Shown one piece after another: positions 35,634 to 44,666 of a stretch of DNA of 45,218 nucleotides. Source of the DNA: Deltaproteobacteria bacterium (GTDB lineage Bacteria > Desulfobacterota > Desulfobacteria > Desulfobacterales > UBA5852). Position 1 is the first letter of the stretch, and the number at the start of each line of letters is the position of its first letter. The notes under the pieces are model-generated. The model made no database searches. It saw nothing but the letters and a program-made list of their open reading frames with translations, and was not told the origin of the DNA. The position numbers and the translations under genes were made by a program. The stretch is taken from assembly GCA_020444045.1 (NCBI GenBank), contig JAHLLS010000033.1, positions 1-45,218 of the forward strand, in the 5' to 3' direction.

Positions 35634-38096
35634 ATGCCCATGCCCATTCCCCAGCACACGATCCCGGAAACGCCTCCCCTGGCAGCGGTGGGCATGCTTT
35701 CGGCCGCCGTGCTTGCCTATGAAATTCTCCTGATGCGCCTGTTCGCCATCGTGCACTGGCACCATTTTGCCTTTATGATGATCAGCATCGCGCTGCTGGG
35801 CTACGGGGCCAGCGGAACATTTTTAATGCTGCTGCCCTCTCTCAAAGCCAACCGTCTGCGAACCGTGTTCCTGACGGGAACGGCCGGCTTCAGTGTCGCC
35901 TGCATCGTCTGCTTTGTTGCCGCACAACACCTGCCCTTCAATGCACTGGCGGTTTTCTGGGACCCCGGCCAATGGGGATATTTAGCAGGTGTTTATGGGT
36001 TGCTCTTCCTGCCATTTTTCATGGCGGCCACCAGCATCGGCGCCGTGCTGCGTTTCGGCGGCCCGAGGATTTCGCAGATTTACGCCGCCGATCTTTGCGG
36101 GGCCGGGATCGGGGCGGCCATTACGGCCGGGCTTCTCTTTCGCATACCGCCGCAAACGGCCCTGGTGGTCGTGGCCGGCGGCGGGGCCGCCGCGGCTGTG
36201 CTTGCGGCCTTTCGCTGGCAGGTCAGGGGGCGCCTGCTGCTGACGGCAGCCGCGGCCAGCTGGCTGATCCTGGCAGGCCTGGGGACCCTGCAATGGGAAA
36301 CGGTGGCCATCAACGCTTATAAACCACTGGCCCAAACCCTGCGCATGCCCGACACCCGTTTGTTTTACGAAAAGCATCATCCCATGGGGTGGTTCAGCGC
36401 GGTCCAGAGCCCGACCATCCCCTTTCGCTATGCTCCCGGGTTGAGTCTGAAGAGCGATGCCGCCATTCCGGACCAGATCGCCCTTTTCATCGACGGGCAG
36501 GGGATGAGTGTGGTCGATCGTTACATTGGCGATCCGGAAACACTGACCTACCTGCGACAGACCACGCTCAGTATCGGATTGCACCTGCGCCCCCAGGCCA
36601 ATCGCGTTTTTATTGCCGATGCGGCCGGCGGGCAGGATATCCTGCGGGCCGTGGCCTACGGTGCCCGGCACATCGATGCCGTTGACCCCCATCCGCTTTA
36701 TGCTGTTTTTCTCAGGCACCAACTGAGCGGTTTAAGCAACTTGCGAATAGACGAAGAACGAGTCCGCTATCACAGTACGACGGTACGCGCTTTCCTGCAG
36801 GCCTCCCCGGAAGTGTTCGACCTGATCCAACTTCCCCTGGGAGGCGACGGCGGCAGCGGTGCCTCGGCCTTTGGCGAGAGCACGCTGTTGACCGCCGAAG
36901 GCCTGCACCAATTGTGGCAGCATCTGGACGCCGACGGTCTGCTGGTAATCCCCCTCTGGACCCGCCTGCCGCCACGAAGCAGCCTGAAGGCCTTTCTCAT
37001 GGCCGTAACGATGCTCGAAAAGCAGGGCCTTTCCAACCCGTCGCATCATCTGGCAATGATCAGGGACTGGCGCACGGCCGTTATCCTGATCAGCCAATCG
37101 GCCCTGTCAGCCGATGAACAGGACGCCATTCGCGGCTTCTGCCGCACGTGGGGGTTCGACCCAGTGTTCCTGCCCGGCATTCGCCCGGAGGAAGTCAATC
37201 GCCACAACGTCCTGGCCCGCCCGCTTTTCGCGGAAGCAACACAAGCCCTGGCTGGCAAAGATCGGGAGACGTTTCGCAGCCACTACAAGTTCGATCTGCG
37301 CCCCGCCACGGACGATCGCCCCTTTTTCGGGCACTTTTTCAAATGGCGAAGCCTGCCTGAAATCGCCTCCTTGCGCCGATCCGGGGGGATGGCTCTTCTC
37401 GATTGGGGGTATCCGGTGCTCCTGGTGACGCTGGCCCAGGCCGTCGTGTTCAGCCTGATTTTTATCGGCTTGCCAGTGCTCAGAACAAGTGGCAACATGG
37501 GCGGAGAACGAATCACCCAACGGCCCGGACGAGCGACCCTGCTTTACTTCAGCGTTATCGGCGGCGGGTTTCTTTTTCTGGAAATCGCCTATATGCAGCG
37601 CCTGACGATTGCCCTGCATCACCCCCTGGTGGCCGCCACCCTGACCCTGACCGGTTTTCTCGTAGGGGCCGGGGCCGGCAGTCTCTGGGCCCATCGGGCC
37701 GTGCAAAACGGCGGTAACCCCCAGCGCCTGCTGCGGGGAAGCCTTATCACGATCTGTCTGGTCGGCCTTCTGGAACTGCCTGCCATGCCGTGGCTGATGG
37801 ATCGTCTGGGCGGTATGAATATCTGGCTTATCGCGGCCGCCGCGCTCGGCATGATCGGACCGCTGGCCCTGGCAATGGGCATGCCTTTTCCGCTGGGACT
37901 GAACTTGCTGAATCGCCATCATCCCGAATGGATTCCCTGGGCCTGGAGTATCAATGGATGTGCCACCGTGATCAGCGCTGTTGCCGCACCACTGATCGCC
38001 ATGACCACCGGTTATACAGGGGTCATCGGTCTGGCGCTCCTGTTATATGCAACCGGCTATGGGGTGGTACCGTGGATGGGGGAAAGAAAACCCTGA
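35634..38096 (+). CDS. Polytopic membrane protein with spermidine synthase-like domain
   Basis: A large 820-residue protein. The N-terminal third has about six membrane spans (AAVLAYEILLMRLFAIVHWH opens the first). The central part (about 280-570) is a spermidine synthase/SAM-methyltransferase-like Rossmann domain with FIADAAGGQDILRAVAYGA and ending in PATDDRPFFGHFF, a signature of these membrane-bound relatives. Six or so more spans follow. The aminopropyl-donor residues of true SpeE are not evident, so polyamine synthesis should not be assumed. It is probably co-transcribed with the upstream isoaspartate methyltransferase. Confidence 0.8.
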   Translation: MPMPIPQHTIPETPPLAAVGMLSAAVLAYEILLMRLFAIVHWHHFAFMMISIALLGYGASGTFLMLLPSLKANRLRTVFLTGTAGFSVACIVCFVAAQHLPFNALAVFWDPGQWGYLAGVYGLLFLPFFMAATSIGAVLRFGGPRISQIYAADLCGAGIGAAITAGLLFRIPPQTALVVVAGGGAAAAVLAAFRWQVRGRLLLTAAAASWLILAGLGTLQWETVAINAYKPLAQTLRMPDTRLFYEKHHPMGWFSAVQSPTIPFRYAPGLSLKSDAAIPDQIALFIDGQGMSVVDRYIGDPETLTYLRQTTLSIGLHLRPQANRVFIADAAGGQDILRAVAYGARHIDAVDPHPLYAVFLRHQLSGLSNLRIDEERVRYHSTTVRAFLQASPEVFDLIQLPLGGDGGSGASAFGESTLLTAEGLHQLWQHLDADGLLVIPLWTRLPPRSSLKAFLMAVTMLEKQGLSNPSHHLAMIRDWRTAVILISQSALSADEQDAIRGFCRTWGFDPVFLPGIRPEEVNRHNVLARPLFAEATQALAGKDRETFRSHYKFDLRPATDDRPFFGHFFKWRSLPEIASLRRSGGMALLDWGYPVLLVTLAQAVVFSLIFIGLPVLRTSGNMGGERITQRPGRATLLYFSVIGGGFLFLEIAYMQRLTIALHHPLVAATLTLTGFLVGAGAGSLWAHRAVQNGGNPQRLLRGSLITICLVGLLELPAMPWLMDRLGGMNIWLIAAAALGMIGPLALAMGMPFPLGLNLLNRHHPEWIPWAWSINGCATVISAVAAPLIAMTTGYTGVIGLALLLYATGYGVVPWMGERKP

Positions 38097-38365
38097 GCGG
38101 CGAAGCTTTCGTCGAAGAACAAGAATCTTCTCCGCTGAAGATGGGGAAACGAGTTCAAGGATATGACGCATCCAGCCAGCGTCGGTTCATTGAAATGGCG
38201 ATGCGTCCGTTGTTATCGCCGGTCATGTCCATGCCCAGTTTTCGATCGATGGTGCGCTTGCCGCCATCCGGGAGGACTTTAATTGTTGTTTCACGTGCCT
38301 ATAGTATTCCTTGATTACAGACCACATCGAAATATCATTTCCTGCGTTGATACAGGGTTTTCGCC

Positions 38366-38992
38366 ATGCGAATGAAAAAACACACACTGTTCAGCATCAT
38401 TCTGATGACCGGAGTGGCCGTCGGGCTGGTTCTGCCCGTGGCCGCTTCCGAAATTCAGCCCATGGACACGCTGAAGGGTAGAATAGACAAGGGGCTTGCC
38501 CTCCTGAACGACGCACCGTGCCGGACGCCTGCGTGCCGCATCCGTCAGGAAAGGCGCCTTTGGCAGCTCCTGCACGAGAGCTTCGACTTTTTCACCATGT
38601 CGCGTCTGGTTCTCGCCTCTCGCTGGTATGATTTCACGCCGGAGCAGCAAATGACGTTCGTCCGCGAATTTGCCGAATTTCTGCGGCGATCCTATCTGCC
38701 GGAGCTCCTCGAGAAATATAACGGTGAACAGGTCGAATATGTGCGTCAGGAACAGGTGTCATCCACCAGGGCCCGTGTGGATGTGGTGGTGCTGTGGCGC
38801 GCGCGCAGGATTCCGATCACCGCTAAAATGATTCGCCGCGACGGGACGTGGAAAATATATGATGTGAGTTCCCTTGGCATCAGCGCGATGCAGAACTACC
38901 GCGCCCAGTTCCGCTGGCTGCTCCAGCAGGCAACACCGGCCCAGGTGATCGAAATTCTGAAAAGCACGCAAGGCCGTGCGTTCGCGGGTTGA
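38366..38992 (+). CDS. MlaC-like periplasmic phospholipid-binding protein
   Basis: A 208-residue precursor with a signal peptide (HTLFSIILMTGVAVGLVLPVAASE) and the MlaC/Ttg2D fold: SFDFFTMSRLVLASRWYDFTPEQQMTFVREFAEFLRRSYLPEL, then VEYVRQEQ and WKIYDVSSLGISAMQNYRAQF. MlaC carries phospholipid between the outer and inner membranes. The rest of the Mla transporter is not nearby, so it is an orphan in this window. The start may be ATG 38366 or 38372. It has two extra Cys (PCRTPAC) near residue 50, possibly a disulfide. Confidence 0.87.
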   Translation: MRMKKHTLFSIILMTGVAVGLVLPVAASEIQPMDTLKGRIDKGLALLNDAPCRTPACRIRQERRLWQLLHESFDFFTMSRLVLASRWYDFTPEQQMTFVREFAEFLRRSYLPELLEKYNGEQVEYVRQEQVSSTRARVDVVVLWRARRIPITAKMIRRDGTWKIYDVSSLGISAMQNYRAQFRWLLQQATPAQVIEILKSTQGRAFAG

Positions 38993-39323
38993 CGAAGATA
39001 GGTATTTAGGCCGGACACCCGGCCAATGCGGGAACAAAGCGTCAAGGACGCCGCACGCTTATAAACCTCGCAATAGCGTCTATCTTTTCCCCGAACGATA
39101 GCGGCACCCCGCCGCTTCGACTTGTTATCCGTGGCCGTTGAAACACGCTGCACCAAGCCCTCCTGGTATTCAAACAGAACTTTTTCGACCAAAATACCAT
39201 CCCGCACAAAGCATTGAGTTGATTGCCGCCTTGGTGTAGCCTGAAGATACATGGCGCTTCCGGGACACTTCAGATCTGCGGTAGGCGCCGGCCCGTAAGG
39301 ACTTGGTGAGGATCTCAAAAGAC
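38993..39323. other. Intergenic region, no firm gene
   Basis: A minus-strand open frame crosses it (to 39330, reading into the mlaC 3' end) and contains protein-like stretches such as CFVRDGILVEKVLFEYQEG. It lacks a ribosome site and a known family. It could be a decayed gene; I do not call it. Confidence 0.3.
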
Positions 39324-40745
39324 ATGGCAAACAATATCCCGCACAAGTGGCTGGTATTCTCCCTGGTGGCGGCCGGGGTGTTCATGTCCACCTTGGACTC
39401 GAGCGTCGTCAATATTGCCCTTCCCGTCATCATGGCGGACTTTCAGGTAACGATGACGGTGATCGAATGGGTGCCCATGATCTACCTGCTGACGGTCTCT
39501 GCGCTGCTCCTGACCTGCGGCAGGCTCAGTGATATCAGGGGCCGGCGGTTGGTGTACTGCGGGGGGTTCATGATTTTTTCCGCCGGTTCGCTGCTGTGCG
39601 GCCTGGCCGGCAGTGCGTCGTGGCTCATCGCCTCCCGGACGTTGCAGGGGGTGGGGGCGGCCATGCTGATGGCCTGCTCGCCGGCGCTGGTGGTGGACGT
39701 CTTTCCCATGGCCGAAAGGGGACGTGCGCTGGGTATGGTGGGCATGGTGGTGGCGGCCGGCCTGACCACCGGACCCGCCCTGGGGGGCCTGATATTGCAG
39801 CATTTCTCCTGGCGGGTCATCTTCTATATCAACGTGCCCATCGGCATCGTCTTCACCGTGGCGGCGCTGCGGATCCTGCCTTCCATCAAGGCCCAGCAGC
39901 ACCGCGAACCCCTGGACTGGATCGGCGCCCTGCTGCTGGCAGCCTGCTTCAGTTCCTTCATCACCGGCCTGAGCCACCTGCACGAGTGGGGTCCGGTCTC
40001 GGCGAAGATAGGCCTGGCCTCAGGTCTCTTCCTGGCGAGTTCGACCGGTCTGGCATGGATGGAAACCCGCAGCGCCCATCCCATTTTCGATCCCTCCCTG
40101 CTCGGGATACGCCTTTTCATGCTACCGGTGGTGGCAGCCGTGATCATGTTTATCTGTCTTTTTTTTATCACCTTCCTCTTGCCTTTTTTCATGGTGCATC
40201 CCTTGGCGTTTTCCATGAACCGCGTTGGGGCCACCATGATGATTCCCTTTGTATTCCTGTTTTTTTTCGCCCCGCTGGCCGGCATGCTGTCGGACCGGAT
40301 GGGATCGCGCCTGCTCTGCACCGTGGGCATGGCCCTGATGGCCGCGGCCCTGTTCCTGCTGTCACGCCTTTCCGCCGAGGCCACGACCATGGATATGGCC
40401 TGGCGGCTCGCCCTGGCCGGCATCGGCATCGCCGTTTTCATATCCCCCAACAGCGCCGCGGCCATGAGCGCCGTGCCAGCCCGTCACCGGGGAATCGCTG
40501 CGGGAAGCGTGGCCACGGCGCGCAACCTTGGGATGATGATCGGCGTGGCGTCGGCCGGCCTGATCTTTAATAGCACCTTTCGCAGCCTTAACGGCGGGCG
40601 TGATTTGAAGATCTACACCCCGGCGTTGGAAGCGTCTTTCATGGCCGCATTTCGGAACGCCATGCTGGCCGGCGCTGCCGTGGCCGCACTCGGAATCGTG
40701 GTGGCGTATCTAAGGGGTCGGGACAACGGTCGAACCGGCGGGTAA
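39324..40745 (+). CDS. MFS multidrug exporter, EmrB/QacA (DHA2) type
   Basis: Proton-driven exporter of 473 residues with about 14 hydrophobic spans. Seen are the DHA2 motif LDSSVVNIALPVIMADFQ in span 1, the loop 2-3 motif GRLSDIRGRRLVYCGG, GPALGGLILQHFSWRVIFYINVPIG (the antiporter motif C), and a second-half loop LSDRMGSRLLCTVGM. ATG 39324 follows GTGAGGATC; an upstream TTG at 39303 is unlikely. No membrane-fusion partner (EmrA) is adjacent. Substrate unknown. Confidence 0.91.
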   Translation: MANNIPHKWLVFSLVAAGVFMSTLDSSVVNIALPVIMADFQVTMTVIEWVPMIYLLTVSALLLTCGRLSDIRGRRLVYCGGFMIFSAGSLLCGLAGSASWLIASRTLQGVGAAMLMACSPALVVDVFPMAERGRALGMVGMVVAAGLTTGPALGGLILQHFSWRVIFYINVPIGIVFTVAALRILPSIKAQQHREPLDWIGALLLAACFSSFITGLSHLHEWGPVSAKIGLASGLFLASSTGLAWMETRSAHPIFDPSLLGIRLFMLPVVAAVIMFICLFFITFLLPFFMVHPLAFSMNRVGATMMIPFVFLFFFAPLAGMLSDRMGSRLLCTVGMALMAAALFLLSRLSAEATTMDMAWRLALAGIGIAVFISPNSAAAMSAVPARHRGIAAGSVATARNLGMMIGVASAGLIFNSTFRSLNGGRDLKIYTPALEASFMAAFRNAMLAGAAVAALGIVVAYLRGRDNGRTGG

Positions 40746-40881
40746 AAAAACTTTTAAAGTCTAAACTTTTGTAATTTCCCATTCATTGAAATAGCGCTTT
40801 ATCAAAAATGTTGTCATCCTTCTTGGATTCTGGTCGATCATTATCTTCGGTTGCCGCCACTGCCTTCCACCAATATTCCGG

Positions 40882-41742
40882 TTAGTTGGTGGCGGTCTTC
40901 CCCGCCTCTTCCAACGCCCCGTCAATCGCCTCCTGGAAACCGTCCAGCGTCAAGCGACTTCGCATTTTCTTGCCGTTGATGAAAACGGTCGGTGTGCCGC
41001 GCACGCCGGCCGCATTTCCTTCCTCCAGATCCCGACGGATAAGATCCTTCAAGGCCGGGTCGTTCATGCGGGCTTGAAAGCGTTCCGCATCCAGGCCGAG
41101 CTCCTCCCGGATCGCTTCGATCTTTTGCGCATTGAGTTGGTTGTAATTTTCGAAAAGACGGTCATGAAAGGGCCAGAACTGCCCCTGGTCGTTCGCCGCC
41201 AGGCCGGCCAGGGCCGCCGGGACAGCAAAGCGGTGCATGCGCAGGGGAAAATTCTTGAACACGATCCGGACCTTCTCGGGATACTGCTGGTGCACCTGGT
41301 CAAGCACCGGCGCCAGTCGGGCGCAATAGCTGCACTCAAAATCGGTAAACAGCGTCAGGGTAACAGGGGCATCGGACGGCCCCTTGGTTGGGGATTGGGC
41401 CGACGTGAATTCATGCTGCAGGTTCACCCGGATGGCTTGAACGGTCCGTTCGTCGCTATTCGTGACGAAAAGAACGTCTTCCTCGGGGCTGCCAGCGATA
41501 CGCCGGGAGCCGTTGGGAACGGCCACCGTACCTTGGAGGGCGCCCTCGCGCGAATAGACCAACAGGCGGGCGGTGTCGGTCAACACGTAAATCCAGTACC
41601 CGTCTTCGGATACGACCACGTCCACAGGCGTGCCATCCACGGCGATGTTGCGAAGTATTTCCAGATCGATTTCGGCACTGCAAGGCTGCCACAGAAGGAT
41701 GCCGATCATCAGAACAACCACAAACAGATGTCTCGTCGTCAT
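40882..41742 (-). CDS. DsbA-family thioredoxin-fold protein with N-terminal repeat domain
   Basis: Periplasmic thiol-disulfide protein of 286 residues. The signal peptide ends near CSA-EI. Residues 30-110 resemble one or two YVTN/beta-propeller blades (GTPVDVVVSEDGYWIYVLTD, EDVLFVTNSDERTVQAI). The DsbA/Com1-like domain follows: FTDFECSYCARLAPVLDQV with a CSYC active site, FKNFPLRMHRFAVPAA, and the cis-Pro loop GVRGTPTVFINGKKM. Too few blades are present for a complete propeller. AGGAG precedes ATG 41742. It could be an oxidase or isomerase of envelope proteins. Confidence 0.88.
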   Translation of the reverse strand: MTTRHLFVVVLMIGILLWQPCSAEIDLEILRNIAVDGTPVDVVVSEDGYWIYVLTDTARLLVYSREGALQGTVAVPNGSRRIAGSPEEDVLFVTNSDERTVQAIRVNLQHEFTSAQSPTKGPSDAPVTLTLFTDFECSYCARLAPVLDQVHQQYPEKVRIVFKNFPLRMHRFAVPAALAGLAANDQGQFWPFHDRLFENYNQLNAQKIEAIREELGLDAERFQARMNDPALKDLIRRDLEEGNAAGVRGTPTVFINGKKMRSRLTLDGFQEAIDGALEEAGKTATN

Positions 41743-42197
41743 AGTTTCTCCTTGTGAAATAATAAAACCAGACCCCCACTAGCCGGGTAAGGATTAGCGA
41801 TAAATGGCCGCCATAAGTGCGGCATGCGCTTGGCGTTGTTCACATACGCAGCACACGGATGATGGATGACTATAGGTCAATATCAACGTTTTTGACAAGA
41901 CTGTTTCAGCGGGTCGCTGCGGCATCGACAGGACCGGTCAACCTTCCATTTTTCCGATAATGTCCGGACAGCACTGTTCCAACGCGCGTGACAGCGCATC
42001 ACCGGCGATCTATGGCTTAAGCCCACGGATGGCTTGCACGATACCCTTTCCGAGACCATGGTTGCCAATGTTGTGGCATGGTTCCACGTATCGATTAAAT
42101 CCATCGCCGCATCGTCGACTTGCGCAGCTACTGATTCTGGGGGGATAGGTTACGACCATGACGATGGCTTGATTTAAAAGTGGCGCCTAAAGAGGGG
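41743..42197. other. Intergenic region, no firm gene
   Basis: Several short overlapping frames exist on both strands between 41883 and 42180, none with a ribosome site or recognisable domain. The first 140 bases should contain the promoter of the DsbA-like gene. Confidence 0.35.
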
Positions 42198-42328
42198 CAG
42201 GAAGAGGTCGGCGGATGGGGAGGAACAGACCATTTAGGGATACGCTTACCCGGTATCCGGACAACCGCTCCGGACATAGATCCGAAGCGGTTCCATCCGT
42301 TACCGCTGTTGCTGCCGACCTCTTCCTG
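42198..42328. repeat. 131-bp nested palindromic element
   Basis: Terminal 15-bp perfect inverted repeat CAGGAAGAGGTCGGC (42198-42212) and its complement (42314-42328). Inside, AACCGCT and AGCGGTT form a second hairpin near 42263-42292. It lies downstream of amtB and has no resemblance to the 143-bp elements in its arms. Confidence 0.75.
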
Positions 42329-42410
42329 CGGTCAGCCGGTCGAAACGCTATTTAAGGGAGAGGCGTCATGGCGTTCCGACCGGCTGGAACATCTTTGGCG
42401 ATAGGACGCC

Positions 42411-43820
42411 TTAGTTGCTTGTACTCATTTCCGGAACCGGCTTCATTGCCGGCGAACGCTTGGCGCCGCCGCTCCCGCCGGAAAACCCCGGGCTGGCGGT
42501 GTAGCTGGACACTTCGAAATCCGGGTAGGCCGTGCCGCCATGTTCGGCCCAGTCCAAGCCTTCCAGCTCTTCTTCGGGCGATACCCGCAGGCCCACCACC
42601 ACGTCGATCAGTTTGAACATCAGAAAAGCCATGGGGAAGACCCACAGGAAGCAGGCCCCGATGCCCACCAGCTGAACGCCGATGACCTTCAGGGAAAAAC
42701 CGCCCATGTCGAAAATACCGGCTGCCAGGGTTCCCCAGGCACCGCAGACGCCGTGGACCGATATGGCACCCACCGGATCGTCAATTTTAAGCTTGTCGAA
42801 GAAGACGACCGAATAGACCACCACGACACCGGCCACCGCCCCGATGATGATAGAACTGCCGGGGGTCACATTGGCGCAGCCGGCCGTGATCCCCACCAGA
42901 CCCGCCAGGGCGCCGTTGAGGCTCATGCCTACTTCCGGCTTGCCGAATTTCATCCAGGACATCGCCATCGCCAGAATCGCACCTGCGGCGGCCGCCAAGT
43001 TCGTGTTTACGAAGATCATGGCAATGCTTGTGTCCGCCGTTGTGGTGGAACCCGGGTTGAAGCCGAACCACCCCAGCCACAGGATAAAGACCCCCAGCGC
43101 GGCCAGCGGCATATTGTGCCCCAGAATCGGGCGTACCCGACCGTCTTTCGTGTATTTTCCGATGCGGGGCCCCAGAACGATGGCACCCGCCAGAGCAGCC
43201 CAGCCACCGACGGAATGCACCACGGTGGAACCCGCAAAATCGATGAAACCCAGCCCTTCCAGCCAGCCCTCGCCGTTCAGCAGGCTGCCCCAGGCCCAGC
43301 TGCCGAAGATCGGATAGATAATCGCACTCAGTACCACGCTGTAGCAAAGATACCCGACAAATTTGGTCCGCTCGGCCATGGCGCCCGACACGATCGTTGC
43401 GGCGGTCGCGCAGAAAACCACCTGGAACATCCAGAAGGCCAGGATCCACTCGGTACCCTCGCCCATGAAATCGCTCAGGAAAAAGCCTGTGGTGCCGAAC
43501 CAGCCCGTGGATGTTGCTCCGAACATCAGACCAAAGCCGATGGCCCAGAAGGCGAGGGTGCCGATGGAAAAGTCCATCAGGTTTTTCATGATGATGTTGA
43601 TGGCATTCTTGGCCCGCGTAAAACCGGTTTCCACCAGGGCAAAACCGGCCTGCATGAAGAACACCAGGGCGGCCGCCACCAGCGTCCACAGGAAGTTGGC
43701 GTGCGTCTGCACCAAATCGATGGCTTCCTTGTTCGACAGCGCGGTGGGCGGCTCGTCACCCGCCCAGCAAAAAGACGCACTTACCAGAAGAAAAATCAGC
43801 ATCGTCAGCAATCGTTTCAT
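42411..43820 (-). CDS. amtB: Ammonium transporter (AmtB)
   Basis: Inner-membrane ammonium channel, 469 residues with a cleavable signal peptide (LLTMLIFLLVSASFCWA) and 11 membrane spans. Seen are the twin features of the pore: AGFALVETGFTRAKN, STVVHSVGGWAALAGAIVLGPR with the first pore His, and GAISVHGVCGAWGTLAAGIF with the second. A cytoplasmic tail of about 60 residues (GLDWAEHGGTAYPDFEV, then a Gly/Ser/Pro-rich end) follows. ATG 43820 has GAGG upstream; an in-frame start at 43838 is less likely. A sigma-54 promoter lies about 110 bases upstream. No glnK gene is adjacent. Confidence 0.95.
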   Translation of the reverse strand: MKRLLTMLIFLLVSASFCWAGDEPPTALSNKEAIDLVQTHANFLWTLVAAALVFFMQAGFALVETGFTRAKNAINIIMKNLMDFSIGTLAFWAIGFGLMFGATSTGWFGTTGFFLSDFMGEGTEWILAFWMFQVVFCATAATIVSGAMAERTKFVGYLCYSVVLSAIIYPIFGSWAWGSLLNGEGWLEGLGFIDFAGSTVVHSVGGWAALAGAIVLGPRIGKYTKDGRVRPILGHNMPLAALGVFILWLGWFGFNPGSTTTADTSIAMIFVNTNLAAAAGAILAMAMSWMKFGKPEVGMSLNGALAGLVGITAGCANVTPGSSIIIGAVAGVVVVYSVVFFDKLKIDDPVGAISVHGVCGAWGTLAAGIFDMGGFSLKVIGVQLVGIGACFLWVFPMAFLMFKLIDVVVGLRVSPEEELEGLDWAEHGGTAYPDFEVSSYTASPGFSGGSGGAKRSPAMKPVPEMSTSN

Positions 43821-43932
43821 GTTCCGTTCCTCACTCATTCTATCGGGTTATAGGGTTCTTTGGATCGTAATGATTTCGCCAGGTATTGTTGGACTGACCA
43901 TGACGTTCTCGTTATCTGGCCCAGATAGAATC

Positions 43933-43947
43933 GCAAGGGATATGCCA
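43933..43947 (-). promoter_or_regulatory. Sigma-54 (-24/-12) promoter of amtB
   Basis: On the minus strand the sequence is TGGCATATCCCTTGC, with GG and GC dinucleotides separated by exactly 10 bases as sigma-54 requires, and TTGC at -12. It lies 113 bases upstream of the amtB start codon, fitting nitrogen control through an NtrC-type activator. Confidence 0.8.
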
Positions 43948-43969
43948 GCTTGCCGAAAAATCTAAAAAC

Positions 43970-44100
43970 AAATTTAAACCGCTGTATTAATAATTAAAAT
44001 TCAATATAGAAAATAGACTACTACACCTTTGGCAATCTATTAAAATACATTTCTGTATTGAATTGTATTTATTTCTACATTTTTGTATTTTTTTCTGGGT
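43970..44100. promoter_or_regulatory. AT-rich region with repeated TACATTTNTGTATT words
   Basis: TACATTTCTGTATT (near 44046) and TACATTTTTGTATT (near 44078) are 13 of 14 identical and partly palindromic, about 30 bases apart. They lie upstream of the sigma-54 promoter where an activator could bind. They do not match the usual NtrC consensus. Confidence 0.4.
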
Positions 44101-44157
44101 GAATTCAGGGGAAGATTAAATCGGGAGCGCCGCACCCGATTTCAGGACAATCGGTGG

Positions 44158-44379
44158 TTATCGCCTGGCAGGTAGCTGTGACGGCCGGGGCGGCCGCGGA
44201 CGGTTGGGGCGGTCGGGGCGATTCGGACGATCGGGTCGGTGGGGTGGACGGGGACGGTAATGATGTTAGTGGTCGTGCCGATGATCATGTCCCCAGGAGC
44301 TTCCATAGCGGGACTCACCGTCTTTCATTTTGGTCTCGCCCACCGGCACCGCATTGGCAATGGGCACGCCTTCCCTCAT
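44158..44379 (-). pseudogene. Broken gene for a His/Arg/Pro-rich, probably secreted, protein
   Basis: Reading down the minus strand from ATG 44379, one frame gives MREGVPIANAVPVG, then SSWGHDHRHDH, a TAA at 44268-44266, and directly in the same frame HHYRPRPPHRPDRPNRP and a second Arg/Pro-rich stretch to TAA 44160-44158. The composition is continuous on both sides of the first stop. No ribosome site or signal peptide is seen at the front, so the 5' part is probably lost as well. Confidence 0.45.
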
Positions 44380-44666
44380 GCCGTTTGGGTGATGGTGAAA
44401 AGGGATGATTCGTTGGGAATTAATGCAAACGTAGCAGAAATGGGCCGCTCGGGCAATGTAAAGATGAAAAGGGCGTTGCCGTTAAGTGTATGCAACAGGT
44501 CAATCCCTACCAATTTCGCTATAGATCGGACACTTTTCCTTAAAAATTGGACCTTGGTACAATTTATTTCCCCCGTGTATCGGCTATATTACAGACACTA
44601 TAAATAAGGATTAATGGGAAATTACCCCATATTCATTTGCTTTAAATGATTTTTTCGAGGTGACGC

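Noticed and set aside
38896..39330. Minus-strand frame downstream of mlaC with some protein-like sequence
   Set aside because: It has no ribosome site, overlaps the mlaC 3' end and matches no known family; noted only as a possible relic.
42540..43853. 437-codon plus-strand frame opposite amtB
   Set aside because: Antisense shadow of a convincing AmtB; rich in His, Gly and Gln with no domain.
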